Counted from the first letter of the stretch, positions 50,342 through 59,395 are shown. The stretch: 64,000 bases of DNA from Hyphomicrobiales bacterium (GCA_017305455.1 JAFKKO010000111.1:62001-126000), one strand, 5' to 3'. Translations and numbers: made by a program. Notes: generated by a model from the letters alone, not told the origin.

Positions 50342-52234
50342 ATGGCCACCGTAAGTGCCGCCGCAAACCCGCCATTGGAGGCTGAAGGCGCCAGTATCCT
50401 CGGCTTGATGACGCATGAACGGTGGATCGAGGTCGGACGGATCATCCTGACCGGTGCCGTCTCATTTCTCTACTGGCAGAATCTCGTTCCGCTCTACGTT
50501 CTGTGGGCTGCGGTCGCCATCGGACTGTACCCGCTGATGAAGACCGGGCTGATCGATCTGTTCGCCGAACGCAAGATCGGCACGGAGATCTTCGTGACGA
50601 TCGCGACCCTTGTTGCAGTGTTCGGCGGCGAGACGGTTGCCGGCGCGGTGCTGATGGTCATCATCCTGATCGCCGAGTTCATCGCCGAGCTGAACACTGA
50701 CCGGGCGCGGGCCTCGATCAAGTCGCTTATCGGATCGGTGCCGCAGACGGCGCTGGTCCGTGAGGATGGCGGAGAGCGGACCGTGCCGATCGCCGAGGTC
50801 AGGACCGGGCAGATCGTCCTGGTGCGCACCGGCGAGAAGATACCAGTTGACGGCGTGGTCACCGGCGGCAGCGCCGCGGTGAACCAGGCGCCGCTCACCG
50901 GCGAAAGCGTACCGCAGGACAAGGCCGAAGGCGCGCAGGTCTTCGCGGGCACAATCGTGGAGTCGGGCGCGATCGACGTGCTGACGGACAAGGTCGGCGG
51001 CGACACGATCTTTTCCCGCATCATCGCGCTAGTCGAGAACGCCGAGTCCGAGCGAGCGCCGGTCCAGAAGCTCGCGGACAAAATCGCAACCTGGCTGATC
51101 CCGATCGTGCTGATCTTCCTGATCGGCGTGTTTCTGGTGACGCGCGACGTCTCAAAGGTCGTTACGCTGCTCATTTTCACCTCGCCGGCTGAACTGGGGC
51201 TGGCGACGCCGCTGGTGATGATCGCCGCCATCGCGCGCGCCGCGCGCAACGGCATCCTGATCAAGGGCGGCCTCTATCTGGAACTGCTCGCCAAGGCCGA
51301 TGTGGTGGTCTTCGACAAGACCGGCACGCTGACAGCGAACAAGCCAGAGGTCGTGCAGGTCCAGTCCTTTGACCCGGCCTTCACGGAAGTTGACCTTCTG
51401 CGGCTGGCGGCAGCTGCAGACCGTCGTTCGGCACACCCCCTTGCGAAGGCGGTGGTCGACGGCGCGGCGCGCCGGAGCATCGACGTGCCGAACCCGCAGG
51501 GCTTCGAACAGTTGCAGGCGCGCGGCGTCAAGGCGACGGTCAATGGCGAGATTGTGCTGGTGGGCAACCCCGCGCTGCTGCGCGATGCCGGCGTGACGGT
51601 GGACCGGACGGTCGAGCAGACCGGTCGCACGCCCGTGCATGTTGCGGTAGACGGCAAGTTCGTCGGCGTGATCTTCATCGCCGACACGCTGCGGTCGGGC
51701 GCGCGCGAAGCGATCGCCGCGCTCAAGGAAAGCGGCGTGAAGCGCGTAATCATGCTGACGGGCGACAATGCGGCGACCGCGAAGGCTATTGCCGGCGACC
51801 TCGGCATCGACGAGGTCAAGGCCGACCTCATGCCGGAAGACAAGGTGGCGGCGATCACGGAACTCCAGAAGCAGGGGCTGAAGGTGGCCATGGTCGGCGA
51901 CGGCGTGAACGACGCCCCCGCGCTCGCGCGGGCCGAGGTCGGCATCGCGATGGGCGGCGGCGGCACGCAGGCCGCTCTCGAAGCGGCCGACATCGCGTTG
52001 ATGACCGATGATCTCAACAAAATCGTCGCCGTCCGCAACATCGCGCGCCGCTCCTACCGGACGATCCAGGAGAACCTGTGGGTCGGCGTCGGCGTCGTGC
52101 ACCTACTGGGCATCACGGCGGCCTTGCTAGGATGGATCGGCCCCATTCAAGCGGCATTTATCCACCTCGGGCCGGATGTCATGGTCTTCCTGAACTCCGT
52201 CAAGCTGCTGCGGGTGAAGATACCCGGCGCATGA
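50342..52234 (+). CDS. P1B-type metal ATPase with SPA motif
   Basis: A 630-residue pump without an N-terminal HMA domain. TGESVPQD (actuator), SPA at residues 281-283 followed by ELGLATPL in the metal-site helix, DKTGTLTANKP (phosphorylated Asp), SAHPLAKAV (HP pair) and GDGVNDAPALA (hinge) are seen. SPA has no cysteine, so the metal is unlikely to be a thiol-bound Cu(I); Co, Zn, Mn or Ni are open. ATG 50342 has GAAGG upstream; ATG 50216 would overlap the XRE gene and add 42 low-complexity residues. Likely regulated by the His-tailed XRE protein. Confidence 0.88.
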   Translation: MATVSAAANPPLEAEGASILGLMTHERWIEVGRIILTGAVSFLYWQNLVPLYVLWAAVAIGLYPLMKTGLIDLFAERKIGTEIFVTIATLVAVFGGETVAGAVLMVIILIAEFIAELNTDRARASIKSLIGSVPQTALVREDGGERTVPIAEVRTGQIVLVRTGEKIPVDGVVTGGSAAVNQAPLTGESVPQDKAEGAQVFAGTIVESGAIDVLTDKVGGDTIFSRIIALVENAESERAPVQKLADKIATWLIPIVLIFLIGVFLVTRDVSKVVTLLIFTSPAELGLATPLVMIAAIARAARNGILIKGGLYLELLAKADVVVFDKTGTLTANKPEVVQVQSFDPAFTEVDLLRLAAAADRRSAHPLAKAVVDGAARRSIDVPNPQGFEQLQARGVKATVNGEIVLVGNPALLRDAGVTVDRTVEQTGRTPVHVAVDGKFVGVIFIADTLRSGAREAIAALKESGVKRVIMLTGDNAATAKAIAGDLGIDEVKADLMPEDKVAAITELQKQGLKVAMVGDGVNDAPALARAEVGIAMGGGGTQAALEAADIALMTDDLNKIVAVRNIARRSYRTIQENLWVGVGVVHLLGITAALLGWIGPIQAAFIHLGPDVMVFLNSVKLLRVKIPGA

Positions 52235-52378
52235 CGGAGATACTCCAAATCCGCGATCTCACTGGCTCTTCGCGAGTGGCACTAAACCCAGCGCGACTGC
52301 GACAAAAAGGACGGGCAGCGGCAGCAAGCCACGCCAACTGTCTTGCCGTAACCGAGCATTCCAGTATCGGATTGCCTT

Positions 52379-53140
52379 CTATGCGCCGGTCAGCACGAGA
52401 GGGTTGTTGGGCTTTGGGACGCCCGGCGCCGGCGGCGACACACTCGATATCATCCGGCCGTCGCGCAGTTGAACGATCCTGTCGAGACGCCCCAGGATTT
52501 TGTCGTCGTGAGTGACAACGATGATAGCCGCTTGCTGTTCGACAGCCAGCTTTCGAAGAAGATCCATGACGATTCCGCCACGCTCTGAATCGAGGGAGGC
52601 GGTCGGCTCGTCGGCAAGGATGATCCGCGGCTTGTTGGCGAGGGCCCGGGCGATCGCTACGCGCTGCCCTTCGCCACCGGAAAGCTGCGCCGGCATCGCA
52701 TTCCGGCGATGGCCTACCTGTAGATATTCGAGCAGTTCCGTCGCCCTCGCCCGTGCATCCTTACGCCGCCATCCAGCAAGCGTGAGGACGATCGCGACAT
52801 TGTCGACCGCTTCGAGAAACGGAAGAAGGTTGTGATACTGGAAAATGAAACCGATCTTATCGAGTCGTAGCCTTCGAAGATCGCTGGTGAGCCAGCGGTT
52901 GTCATAGACGACATCCCCGTCGAGCCTCATCCAACCCTCGTTCGGCTCGACGATGGCCCCAATGACGTGCAACAGCGTGCTCTTACCGGAACCGCTAGGA
53001 CCTAAGAGACCGACGACTTCGCCCGCGTTGACATTCAAGGTAATATCCACGAGGGCATCGACCCGCGTCGGACCTTCGCCGAAGTGTTTGGAGATGCCCT
53101 TCATCTCCACGAGGGGTGTTACCGATGAGCTATCTGACAT
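52379..53140 (-). CDS. ABC ATPase of a DevBCA-type exporter
   Basis: A 253-residue ATPase: Walker [16 protein letters not shown] (about residues 46-60), signature [14 protein letters not shown] (about 149-162; GEGQ instead of GEMQ is typical of DevA), Walker B IILADEPTASLDS (about 170-182). It is the last gene of an HlyD-permease-ATPase operon. ATG 53140 overlaps nothing; a TTG at 53155 would overlap the permease. Confidence 0.92.
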   Translation of the reverse strand: MSDSSSVTPLVEMKGISKHFGEGPTRVDALVDITLNVNAGEVVGLLGPSGSGKSTLLHVIGAIVEPNEGWMRLDGDVVYDNRWLTSDLRRLRLDKIGFIFQYHNLLPFLEAVDNVAIVLTLAGWRRKDARARATELLEYLQVGHRRNAMPAQLSGGEGQRVAIARALANKPRIILADEPTASLDSERGGIVMDLLRKLAVEQQAAIIVVTHDDKILGRLDRIVQLRDGRMISSVSPPAPGVPKPNNPLVLTGA

Positions 53141-53144
53141 GAAA

Positions 53145-54278
53145 CTACCCACCAAGCGCCCGCGCGGGATCGACTCTGACGGCCGCGCGGACGCCCAAGG
53201 TGCTAGCCAGCAAGCAAACGACGATCACGATCGCAAATAACGCGCCGATATCTTGCACCATCAGAACGATTCTCTTGGGGAACAAATCGCGACCCAAAAA
53301 GACAAGGGTCGTGCCGCCGAGAAATCCTGTAACTCCCAGAAGAAGCGCCTGTTGAACGATCAGGCCGATGATCGTTCGGTCGGGCGCCCCAACCAGTTTC
53401 AGGGTCGCGATCTCGCGTAGCTTGTCCATCGTCAGCGTGTAGATGATCAGGGCAATGATCACGGCGGATACGAGGGTGAGAACACTCATGAACAACCCCA
53501 GCTGGCGACTGGCGCGCTCGATGACCGCCGTCGTCAGGATGGTTTCTTGGTCGGCCGCAGTCAGCGCGGAAAGGTGCTTCCAGCGACGAATGTCATCGGC
53601 AATCACGTCGACCGGTATCTGAGGCGAGACGCGGGCGATCACCGCGTTGACGAGATCCGTATTGGTGCGCTCTACGCCACGCGCCACCTCCCGGCGAGTT
53701 GCGGGCGGGGCCAACTGGAACTGAAGAAATTGAGCGTCGCGCAATGTCACATAGACGACCGAGTCGCCGGAAGCCGTGACGTTGCCGCTGGTCAACCCGA
53801 CGACAGTGAACTCACGCCGGCCAAGTAGCAGCTTGGCGCCGAGAGACAGGCCGGTTTGACGATCGGCAATCAGTTCGTAGTGGCTACGTATGATATCTCT
53901 TCCCGCGATGAGCGTTTTCGGACCGCCCGGCCGGCCGGGTTCGTAGCCGATAACCTGGAGTCGAAGCTGCTTGCCTGCGCGCCCGATCTGGACTGTCTGA
54001 AGGGTGATCGAGCCGGCCGCCTCGACACCGTAGATGCGCCTCACGATTTCGCGGGTGTCGCCAGGTATCCGGGACGCTTCGGCAAAGGGGCCCTTGCTGC
54101 CGGACTCGACGACCCACAGGTCGGCTCCGATCGCCTGCGACAAGGCGAGCGCGTCGGCGGTCTGCCCGCGGAATATCCCTGCCATCACGATCACGACGCC
54201 GAGCAGCAGACTGAGTCCAATACACGTGAGGATGAACCGCCCCAGCTTGTAGTAGATATCCGGAAGGGCGAGGTTCAT
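53145..54278 (-). CDS. FtsX-like permease of a DevBCA-type exporter
   Basis: A 377-residue permease: first helix FILTCIGLSLLLGVVIVMAG (residues 15-34), periplasmic MacB-like domain, three C-terminal helices, with KLREIATLKLVGAPDRTI (about 292-309) as coupling motif. Overlaps the HlyD-type gene by four bases. Forms a tripartite exporter with the neighbours; an outer-membrane TolC is not encoded here. Confidence 0.92.
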   Translation of the reverse strand: MNLALPDIYYKLGRFILTCIGLSLLLGVVIVMAGIFRGQTADALALSQAIGADLWVVESGSKGPFAEASRIPGDTREIVRRIYGVEAAGSITLQTVQIGRAGKQLRLQVIGYEPGRPGGPKTLIAGRDIIRSHYELIADRQTGLSLGAKLLLGRREFTVVGLTSGNVTASGDSVVYVTLRDAQFLQFQLAPPATRREVARGVERTNTDLVNAVIARVSPQIPVDVIADDIRRWKHLSALTAADQETILTTAVIERASRQLGLFMSVLTLVSAVIIALIIYTLTMDKLREIATLKLVGAPDRTIIGLIVQQALLLGVTGFLGGTTLVFLGRDLFPKRIVLMVQDIGALFAIVIVVCLLASTLGVRAAVRVDPARALGG

Positions 54279-55435
54279 TTGTTGCCCTCATTAACCACGT
54301 TGGCGGCACGACCCTCGCGTAGCCCGGTTTGTGGTGCGGTCACGACCATCGCGTCCTTTGGCATGCCGCCGACAATTTCCCAACGCCCATCGACGGTGCG
54401 CTGTCCGAGCATCACGGCACGTCTTGCAAGCTGCCCGCCCTCCACCGTCCAGACGACGCCGTGGTTCCCTTGCAGTCCGCTGATTGCGGCCTGGGGAACC
54501 AGCAAGGCTTGGTCGAGCTGCGCAACGGAAATCAGGACCTCCGCCTGCTCGCCAAGATGAAGGTCGTTGCTGCAATCATCGCACGTTATCTCCACGCGCC
54601 ATTCTTCGTTCACCCGGTCGCTTTCGATCTGGATGCGGGCAACACGGCCGTGAAATTGCTGACCGGGCAAGGATCGAAGCGTGATCTTCGCCTTCTGCGC
54701 GATGCGTATTCTGCCGGCTCGCGCCTCGTCGACATAGGCAAGCACCCAAGTGGTTGCCGGGTCGACGAGTGTGAAAATAGCCTCGCCCGGATTGACCATC
54801 GCGCCCAGCTCGCGGCTGCGGTTAATCACCACGGCATCGAATGGGGCGTTTAAGACGTACTTGGCGAGACGTGCCTCCTCCGCCAACAGAAGGGCTCGGG
54901 ACTGCTTAAGATTCGCACGGGCAACGTCCGCGGCGCTTCGCGCTTGGGTGAGAGCGGCGACGGCTATCTCGTATGCTGCCTGGGCTTCCTCGGCGGCTTC
55001 CCGTGAAGTCGCCGCTCGCTCGAGTAGTGCTTGGCGTCGTTCATTGACTTGCATCTTTTGCCGAAGGGTGGCTTGGGCGCTCTCGATCGACGCCTCGGCC
55101 TGATGGACGGCGGCTTCCTGTTGGGAGACCGACGCGCGAGCTTGCTCGACCTTGGCCTCCTGTTCACGGCTGTTTAGCCGTGCGAGCACCGCGCCCGTCG
55201 CAACGCGCTGTCCTAGATCTGCATTGAGTTGCAGGATGGTCCCTGCCGCTTCAAAGCCGACCTTCGAGACGACCTTGGCTTCGGTCGTGCCAAGACCGAA
55301 GACTTCGATCGGAATATCGCCGCTAGGATTTGCGACGGTTACGTCGATCGGTCGAAGCCATAAAAAGGTTGCCGCGGCGATGGCGACCCCGATAGCGCCC
55401 AAGAACCCACCAACTATCAGAGGTTTACGCGTCAT
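54275..55435 (-). CDS. HlyD/DevB-type membrane fusion protein
   Basis: A 386-residue periplasmic adaptor: N-terminal membrane helix (residues 10-27), VEVFGLGTTEAKVVSKVGFEA (in part, about 42-62) as the lipoyl half motif, long coiled coil (about 95-190), then APFDAVVINRSRELGAMVNPGE (in part) as the second lipoyl half. Start overlaps the stop of a short upstream ORF that begins with a transposase fragment. Substrate unknown; DevB relatives export lipids or metal-linked compounds. Confidence 0.92.
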   Translation of the reverse strand: MTRKPLIVGGFLGAIGVAIAAATFLWLRPIDVTVANPSGDIPIEVFGLGTTEAKVVSKVGFEAAGTILQLNADLGQRVATGAVLARLNSREQEAKVEQARASVSQQEAAVHQAEASIESAQATLRQKMQVNERRQALLERAATSREAAEEAQAAYEIAVAALTQARSAADVARANLKQSRALLLAEEARLAKYVLNAPFDAVVINRSRELGAMVNPGEAIFTLVDPATTWVLAYVDEARAGRIRIAQKAKITLRSLPGQQFHGRVARIQIESDRVNEEWRVEITCDDCSNDLHLGEQAEVLISVAQLDQALLVPQAAISGLQGNHGVVWTVEGGQLARRAVMLGQRTVDGRWEIVGGMPKDAMVVTAPQTGLREGRAANVVNEGNK

Positions 55436-55599
55436 AGGTAGCCTCGCTCCTTGCCGACGCGCTCCCGCTGCTCTGCGCTGAGACTCCGACAGTTCTCGTC
55501 ACAGACCTTCTGGCCGAACGATCTTTGCATTGAGGCTCGTCCCCGCGGCGAATGCCCGATGATTTGCTCTTCGGTGAACCGGCTCGGCTTCATGTCCAT
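55432..55599 (-). pseudogene. IS3-type transposase OrfA start, truncated, in a short ORF
   Basis: The frame starts MDMKPSRFTEEQIIG, the typical N-terminus of IS3-family OrfA (KRFTEEQIIG), and after residue 15 leaves that family. It continues for 40 more unrelated residues (with CDENC) to a stop overlapping the start of the HlyD-type gene (ATGA). Only the first few codons of the transposase survive, so this is a scar of an old insertion, perhaps reused as a coupling leader. Confidence 0.55.
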
Positions 55600-55655
55600 C
55601 CGCTTGGGGGGATTTCACCTCCACCCGCTCCTGGAGGAGATTGCGGGGCCTCACA

Positions 55656-55883
55656 TCACCGCTCATTTGCCTTCGCGAGGCTGGGCCATTCCGAGAACGC
55701 GAGGTAATAAATAGCGATGACGTTTACGAGCGGGACTATCATCAAGAGACTGAGCCATTTCGAGTGGCCAGCCTTCGAGAAAATAACCCAGAACGGTACA
55801 ATTATGAGAACGCCGAAAATGAGCATCATAATCGGCATGAACGAAAAGAAGCTCATGGGCATTCCTTGATCTGCACCTGGCAT
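55656..55883 (-). CDS. Small inner-membrane protein (75 aa)
   Basis: Two membrane helices: residues 11-33 (FSFMPIMMLIFGVLIIVPFW) and 42-64 (LSLLMIVPLVNVIAIYYLAF). AAGGAG lies seven bases before ATG 55883, a perfect ribosome-binding site. The segment FWVIFSKAGHSKWLSLLMI resembles small membrane proteins of the DUF805 sort, but the family is not certain. It is preceded by an FNR-type box. Confidence 0.75.
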   Translation of the reverse strand: MPGADQGMPMSFFSFMPIMMLIFGVLIIVPFWVIFSKAGHSKWLSLLMIVPLVNVIAIYYLAFSEWPSLAKANER

Positions 55884-55932
55884 GGGTTTCTCCTTTATGG
55901 AACAATAAAGATCACATTCTCGCTCGAACGCG

Positions 55933-55946
55933 TTGATCAAGATCAA
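55933..55946 (-). promoter_or_regulatory. Perfect FNR/FixK-type box
   Basis: TTGAT-CAAG-ATCAA matches the FNR/FixK/CRP-like consensus TTGAT-N4-ATCAA at all ten positions. Centred about 56 bases before the ATG of the small membrane protein and about 43 before a plausible start site, it fits a class II activator site for the minus-strand operon. Confidence 0.65.
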
Positions 55947-55993
55947 GACTCGACGAGTGTACAACTGCGCGAATTTTGGTAGAATTCACCGCC

Positions 55994-57175
55994 TCAATCA
56001 AGCGCCTCGACGGCCAGGGCGATGCCTTGGCCACCGCCGATGCAGAGCGTGACAATGCCGCGCTTGAGCCTGTCGCGCTTCATCGAGTAGAGCAGCCGCG
56101 TGGTCAGGATCGCGCCGGTGGCCCCGATCGGATGGCCGTGGGCGACAGCTCCACCTTCGACGTTGACGATGTCTTCGGCCAAGCCGAGTTCGCGGGTCAC
56201 GGCGAGGGCGATGGCGGCGAAAGCTTCGTTGATTTCGACGCGCTGGACATCGGCGATCGACCACCTAGCGCGGTCGAGCGCCTGACGTACCGCCGGGACG
56301 GGACCGATGCCAAAGAAGCCTGGTTCGACAGCGCCGACGCCATAGGCGACGAGCCGCGCCGTCGGTTCGAGACCGCGTGTCTCGGCAAAACTACGCTCCG
56401 CAACGATCATTGCCGCGGCTCCCGTGTTGAGCCCCGGCGCATTGCCGGCGGTAATGGTGCCGTCCTTGCGGAACGCCGGCTTCAGTTTGGCAAGCGACTC
56501 GATCGTCGTATCCGGCCGATTGTGTTCGTCGCGGGCAAAGCGCTCGGGACCCTTTCGGCCCTCGATTTCGACAGCGACGATCTCGTCATCGAACTTGCCC
56601 GCCGCCTGCGCGGTTGAGAAGCGCTGCTGCGAGCGGGCCGCCCAGCGGTCCTGGTCCTCGCGGCCGACCTGGTATTTCGTGACGAGATCCTCTGTGTGCC
56701 AGCCGGAATGCTCGCCGGAGAACGCATCGTTCAGACCATCGCGAAGCATGGAATCATAGATCTGCGCATCGCCCATGCGATAGCCCCAGCGGCCGCCCGA
56801 CATGAGGTACGGGGCGGCATCCATGTTTTCCATGCCGCCGGCAATGGCCGCATCTGCAAAACCAAGCCAGATCTCTTGCGCAGCTGAGGCGATCGCCTGG
56901 GCGCCGGAGCCGCAGACGCGGTTCACTGTCATCGCCGGCAGATCCACCGGAACGCCACCATGAATGGCGGCTTGGCGGGCCGGATTCATCTTGTTTCCGG
57001 CCTGGACGACATTGCCCATCACGACCGCGTTCAATGCGGCAGGATCGAGCTTGGCGCGCCGGAGCGTCTCGCGGACGACAGTCGCACCCAGCTCGGTCGC
57101 CGGCGTCGCTTTCAAGGAGCCATTGTAGGTTCCGATCGCGGTGCGCACCGGAGCGCAGATTACCACTTCACGCAT
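55994..57175 (-). CDS. Acetyl-CoA acetyltransferase (thiolase)
   Basis: A 393-residue thiolase, full length. VNRVCGSGAQAI (nucleophilic Cys, about residues 84-95), NEAFAAIALAV (about 314), GGAVAHGHPIGATGA (catalytic His, about 341-355) and CIGGGQG near the end (second Cys) are all intact. It should condense or cleave acetyl-CoA units in the cytoplasm. It is 33 bases after the CDF gene, in line with an ArsR-led metal operon, an unusual place for a thiolase. ATG 57175 is preferred to 57181 because of GAGGAG spacing. Confidence 0.93.
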   Translation of the reverse strand: MREVVICAPVRTAIGTYNGSLKATPATELGATVVRETLRRAKLDPAALNAVVMGNVVQAGNKMNPARQAAIHGGVPVDLPAMTVNRVCGSGAQAIASAAQEIWLGFADAAIAGGMENMDAAPYLMSGGRWGYRMGDAQIYDSMLRDGLNDAFSGEHSGWHTEDLVTKYQVGREDQDRWAARSQQRFSTAQAAGKFDDEIVAVEIEGRKGPERFARDEHNRPDTTIESLAKLKPAFRKDGTITAGNAPGLNTGAAAMIVAERSFAETRGLEPTARLVAYGVGAVEPGFFGIGPVPAVRQALDRARWSIADVQRVEINEAFAAIALAVTRELGLAEDIVNVEGGAVAHGHPIGATGAILTTRLLYSMKRDRLKRGIVTLCIGGGQGIALAVEALD

Positions 57176-57208
57176 CACCATCTCCTCATTCAGGATGCCA
57201 TTGGCGCT

Positions 57209-58117
57209 TCAAATGACGCCCGCCTGGGCGAGGCGGCATTCGGCATTGCCGCCGGTCTCGATCTGCAAAGTCGCGTGTGCGATGCCAAAATGATCCTCGA
57301 TCTCGTCTGCGAGTTGATCAAGGAAGACGTCGCCTGGATGGCCGCTTGGCATTACCAGGTGAGCCGTCAAGGCGGTCGACGTCGTGCTGAGAGACCAGAT
57401 GTGCAGGTCGTGGACGGTGGTCACGCCGGGGCGAGACCGTAGCCATTCGTCGACCGCCTGCTTGTCGACTGACCTCGGCACGCCATCCATTGACAGCCCG
57501 ATGGACGCCTTCAGCAAGCCGAACGCCGTCCACGCAATGACGAAGCTCACCAGAATGGCAGCGAGCGGGTCGAGCCATAGCCAACCGGTCGCCAGCATCG
57601 CCCCGGCCGAGAGCACCACCCCCGCTGACACGGCGGCGTCGGCCGCCATGTGGAGGAAGGCCCCTTCGGCGTTGAGATCATCGTGGCGGTCCCGGCGGAA
57701 CAGCAGAGCCGTTCCGGCATTAATGGCGATGCCGACGACGGCGACGACGAGGACCGGGAGTGCCGGTACCGCGACCGGGTCGGAGAACCGGTGGATGGAC
57801 TCCCAGATGACGGCTCCGACACCAACGAGGATGGCGATTGCGTTGGCGAGCGCGGCCAGAATCGTCGAGCGGCCAAGACCATAGGTGAAGCGGTCTGTCG
57901 GCGGCTTCCGTGCGGCAACCGCGGCGCCCCACGCGATCAGTAGTCCGGCCACATCGGTCAGGTTGTGGGCTGCATCAGCCAGCAGCGCCAAGGAGCCGAC
58001 CACGAAGCCGGCAGCGGCTTCGATCAGGACGTAGCCCAGGTTGAGGATGACCGCCCATTTGAAGGCGGAACCAAGGTCCCGGACGGCAGCGGCCCCACGC
58101 GTGTGATCATGGGTCAT
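57209..58117 (-). CDS. CDF-family metal exporter
   Basis: A 302-residue cation diffusion facilitator. Six membrane helices; ADAAHNLTDVAGL (about residues 47-59) and MAADAAVSAGVV (about 151-162) carry the H/D metal-binding positions of helices 2 and 5 (HNLTD and DAAVS). The C-terminal domain (VHDLHIWSLSTTSTALTAHL, in pieces) is the metal-sensing cytoplasmic dimer. Zn, Cd or Co exchange for protons is expected. MTHDHTRG at 58117 is the better start than ATG 58129. Confidence 0.93.
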   Translation of the reverse strand: MTHDHTRGAAAVRDLGSAFKWAVILNLGYVLIEAAAGFVVGSLALLADAAHNLTDVAGLLIAWGAAVAARKPPTDRFTYGLGRSTILAALANAIAILVGVGAVIWESIHRFSDPVAVPALPVLVVAVVGIAINAGTALLFRRDRHDDLNAEGAFLHMAADAAVSAGVVLSAGAMLATGWLWLDPLAAILVSFVIAWTAFGLLKASIGLSMDGVPRSVDKQAVDEWLRSRPGVTTVHDLHIWSLSTTSTALTAHLVMPSGHPGDVFLDQLADEIEDHFGIAHATLQIETGGNAECRLAQAGVI

Positions 58118-58147
58118 GGCCGGTACCACTCTGGCTGTCCGACCGCC

Positions 58148-58570
58148 TCACGCCTTCCTCCTGATGACACCTTCGAGCTTGGTCGCTTGAGCCACGGTGT
58201 TCGAGATCGTGCCGTATTTGCGAACGTTGGTGTGCAGGAGGTCGAGTCGCTGATCGGTCTCGTCCGTATCGACAATCAGCTCATAATCGACCGACACCAT
58301 CTTTGGCGGGGCGTCCTGGCGCACGCCATGCAGGCGGACCTCGACGCCACGCAGCTCGAATCTGAGCATCGGAGTCACCCGCTCGATGCCCTTGATAATG
58401 CAAGCGGCGATGGCCGCCAGGAAAAGCTCCGCCGGGTTGAAGGCGTCGGTCCGGCCGACGACATCGGTGTCGAGAACGATCTCGGCCTGTTTGGTGGTCG
58501 CGAGACTGCCGTGAGCGTCCACGCGCCACGCGGTGACGTCATAGGTCAGTGGGGTCGCCTGTTGTGGCAT
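58148..58570 (-). CDS. OsmC-family protein lacking the second cysteine
   Basis: A 140-residue OsmC protein. FNPAELFLAAIAACIIKGIER (in part, about residues 64-84) has the first cysteine, but the second, usually in a CP motif, is replaced in YGTISNTVAQATKLEGVI. The peroxidase pair is therefore broken; the protein may bind a ligand or metal. It is 85 bases after the rhodanese gene and 30 before the CDF gene. Confidence 0.85.
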   Translation of the reverse strand: MPQQATPLTYDVTAWRVDAHGSLATTKQAEIVLDTDVVGRTDAFNPAELFLAAIAACIIKGIERVTPMLRFELRGVEVRLHGVRQDAPPKMVSVDYELIVDTDETDQRLDLLHTNVRKYGTISNTVAQATKLEGVIRRKA

Positions 58571-58655
58571 CGCATAATCCCTTCCTATCTTTCGTCGGTC
58601 GGCGACGCACCGGCGAGCCGGAGCGAGGCTTTTCAGCGGCTCGGGCGAATAGCCC

Positions 58656-59108
58656 TCAGCAACATCGGCCCGAACCGCTTGCGGCCGCGTCGCAGCAGGC
58701 CGCTTCGGCCATTTTCTGGGCGGCGCCGCAACAGCTTCTGGCGCCCTGTTCGTCCCCCTGCAGCGTAGAGAGATCGCCTTTCACCGGAAAGCCTTTGGCT
58801 GCCCACTTGACGATGCCGCCTTCCATGTTGGCGACCCTGTCGAAGCCTTGGTACATTAAGAAATACGTTGCCTTGAGGCTTCGCCCGCCGACTTGGCAGA
58901 CCATTACAAGGTCGCGATCGCGTGGCAGTTCGGTGAACCGCTGTTCCAGTTCGCCGAGTGGCAACGCGATCACGTTCGGCACATCGAGGGCGAGACGATC
59001 GGTTTCGGCCTTCTCGCGCACATCGACGAGGATGGCGCCCTCGGCGAGCCTTCGTGTCGTCGTCGTGGGACAGATTTGCTCGGCTTCATCAAGGGCTCGA
59101 TGGGTCAT
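58656..59108 (-). CDS. Rhodanese-like protein with Cys-rich tail
   Basis: A 150-residue single-domain rhodanese: ILVDVREKAE (about residues 26-35), active-site Cys in MVCQVGGRSLKA (about 67-78). The extra tail holds SCCGAAQ, ACCDAA and GRCC, six cysteines, unlike ordinary rhodaneses and suited to metal or persulfide binding. The family begins near MTHRALDEAEQICPTTT, so ATG 59108 is chosen over ATG 59159. Between thioredoxin-like and OsmC genes in one operon. Confidence 0.88.
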   Translation of the reverse strand: MTHRALDEAEQICPTTTTRRLAEGAILVDVREKAETDRLALDVPNVIALPLGELEQRFTELPRDRDLVMVCQVGGRSLKATYFLMYQGFDRVANMEGGIVKWAAKGFPVKGDLSTLQGDEQGARSCCGAAQKMAEAACCDAAASGSGRCC

Positions 59109-59161
59109 GGTAGGTTCCACAGACTCTGGGAATTGAATGGGAAGGCCGGCGCTGGTCATGG

Positions 59162-59395
59162 CTAGGCGAGCCATCCCTCGACCTTCTCGCGACTCGGAAC
59201 GCCACCGGCGTGAACGACCTTGCCATCGATGACGACGCCCGGCGTCGACATGACGCCGTAGCTCATGATCTCGCGAAGCTCCTCGACCTTCTCGAGCTTG
59301 ATGGGGATGGATTTCTCCTGCGCGACACGCCCGATCAGCGCCATCGTGTTCTTGCAGTTGGCGCAGCCGGGGCCGAGTACTTTGACGTCCTTCAT
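59162..59395 (-). CDS. Thioredoxin-fold protein with CANC active site
   Basis: A 77-residue small thioredoxin/glutaredoxin-like protein of the TM0996/MTH895 type: MKDVKVLGPGCANCKNTM (residues 1-18) with the CxxC, then STPGVVIDGKVVHAGGVP, which includes the cis-proline. AAAGGA precedes ATG 59395. It is linked with permeases of the family encoded upstream in many genomes and may reduce or deliver a substrate to it. Confidence 0.92.
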   Translation of the reverse strand: MKDVKVLGPGCANCKNTMALIGRVAQEKSIPIKLEKVEELREIMSYGVMSTPGVVIDGKVVHAGGVPSREKVEGWLA

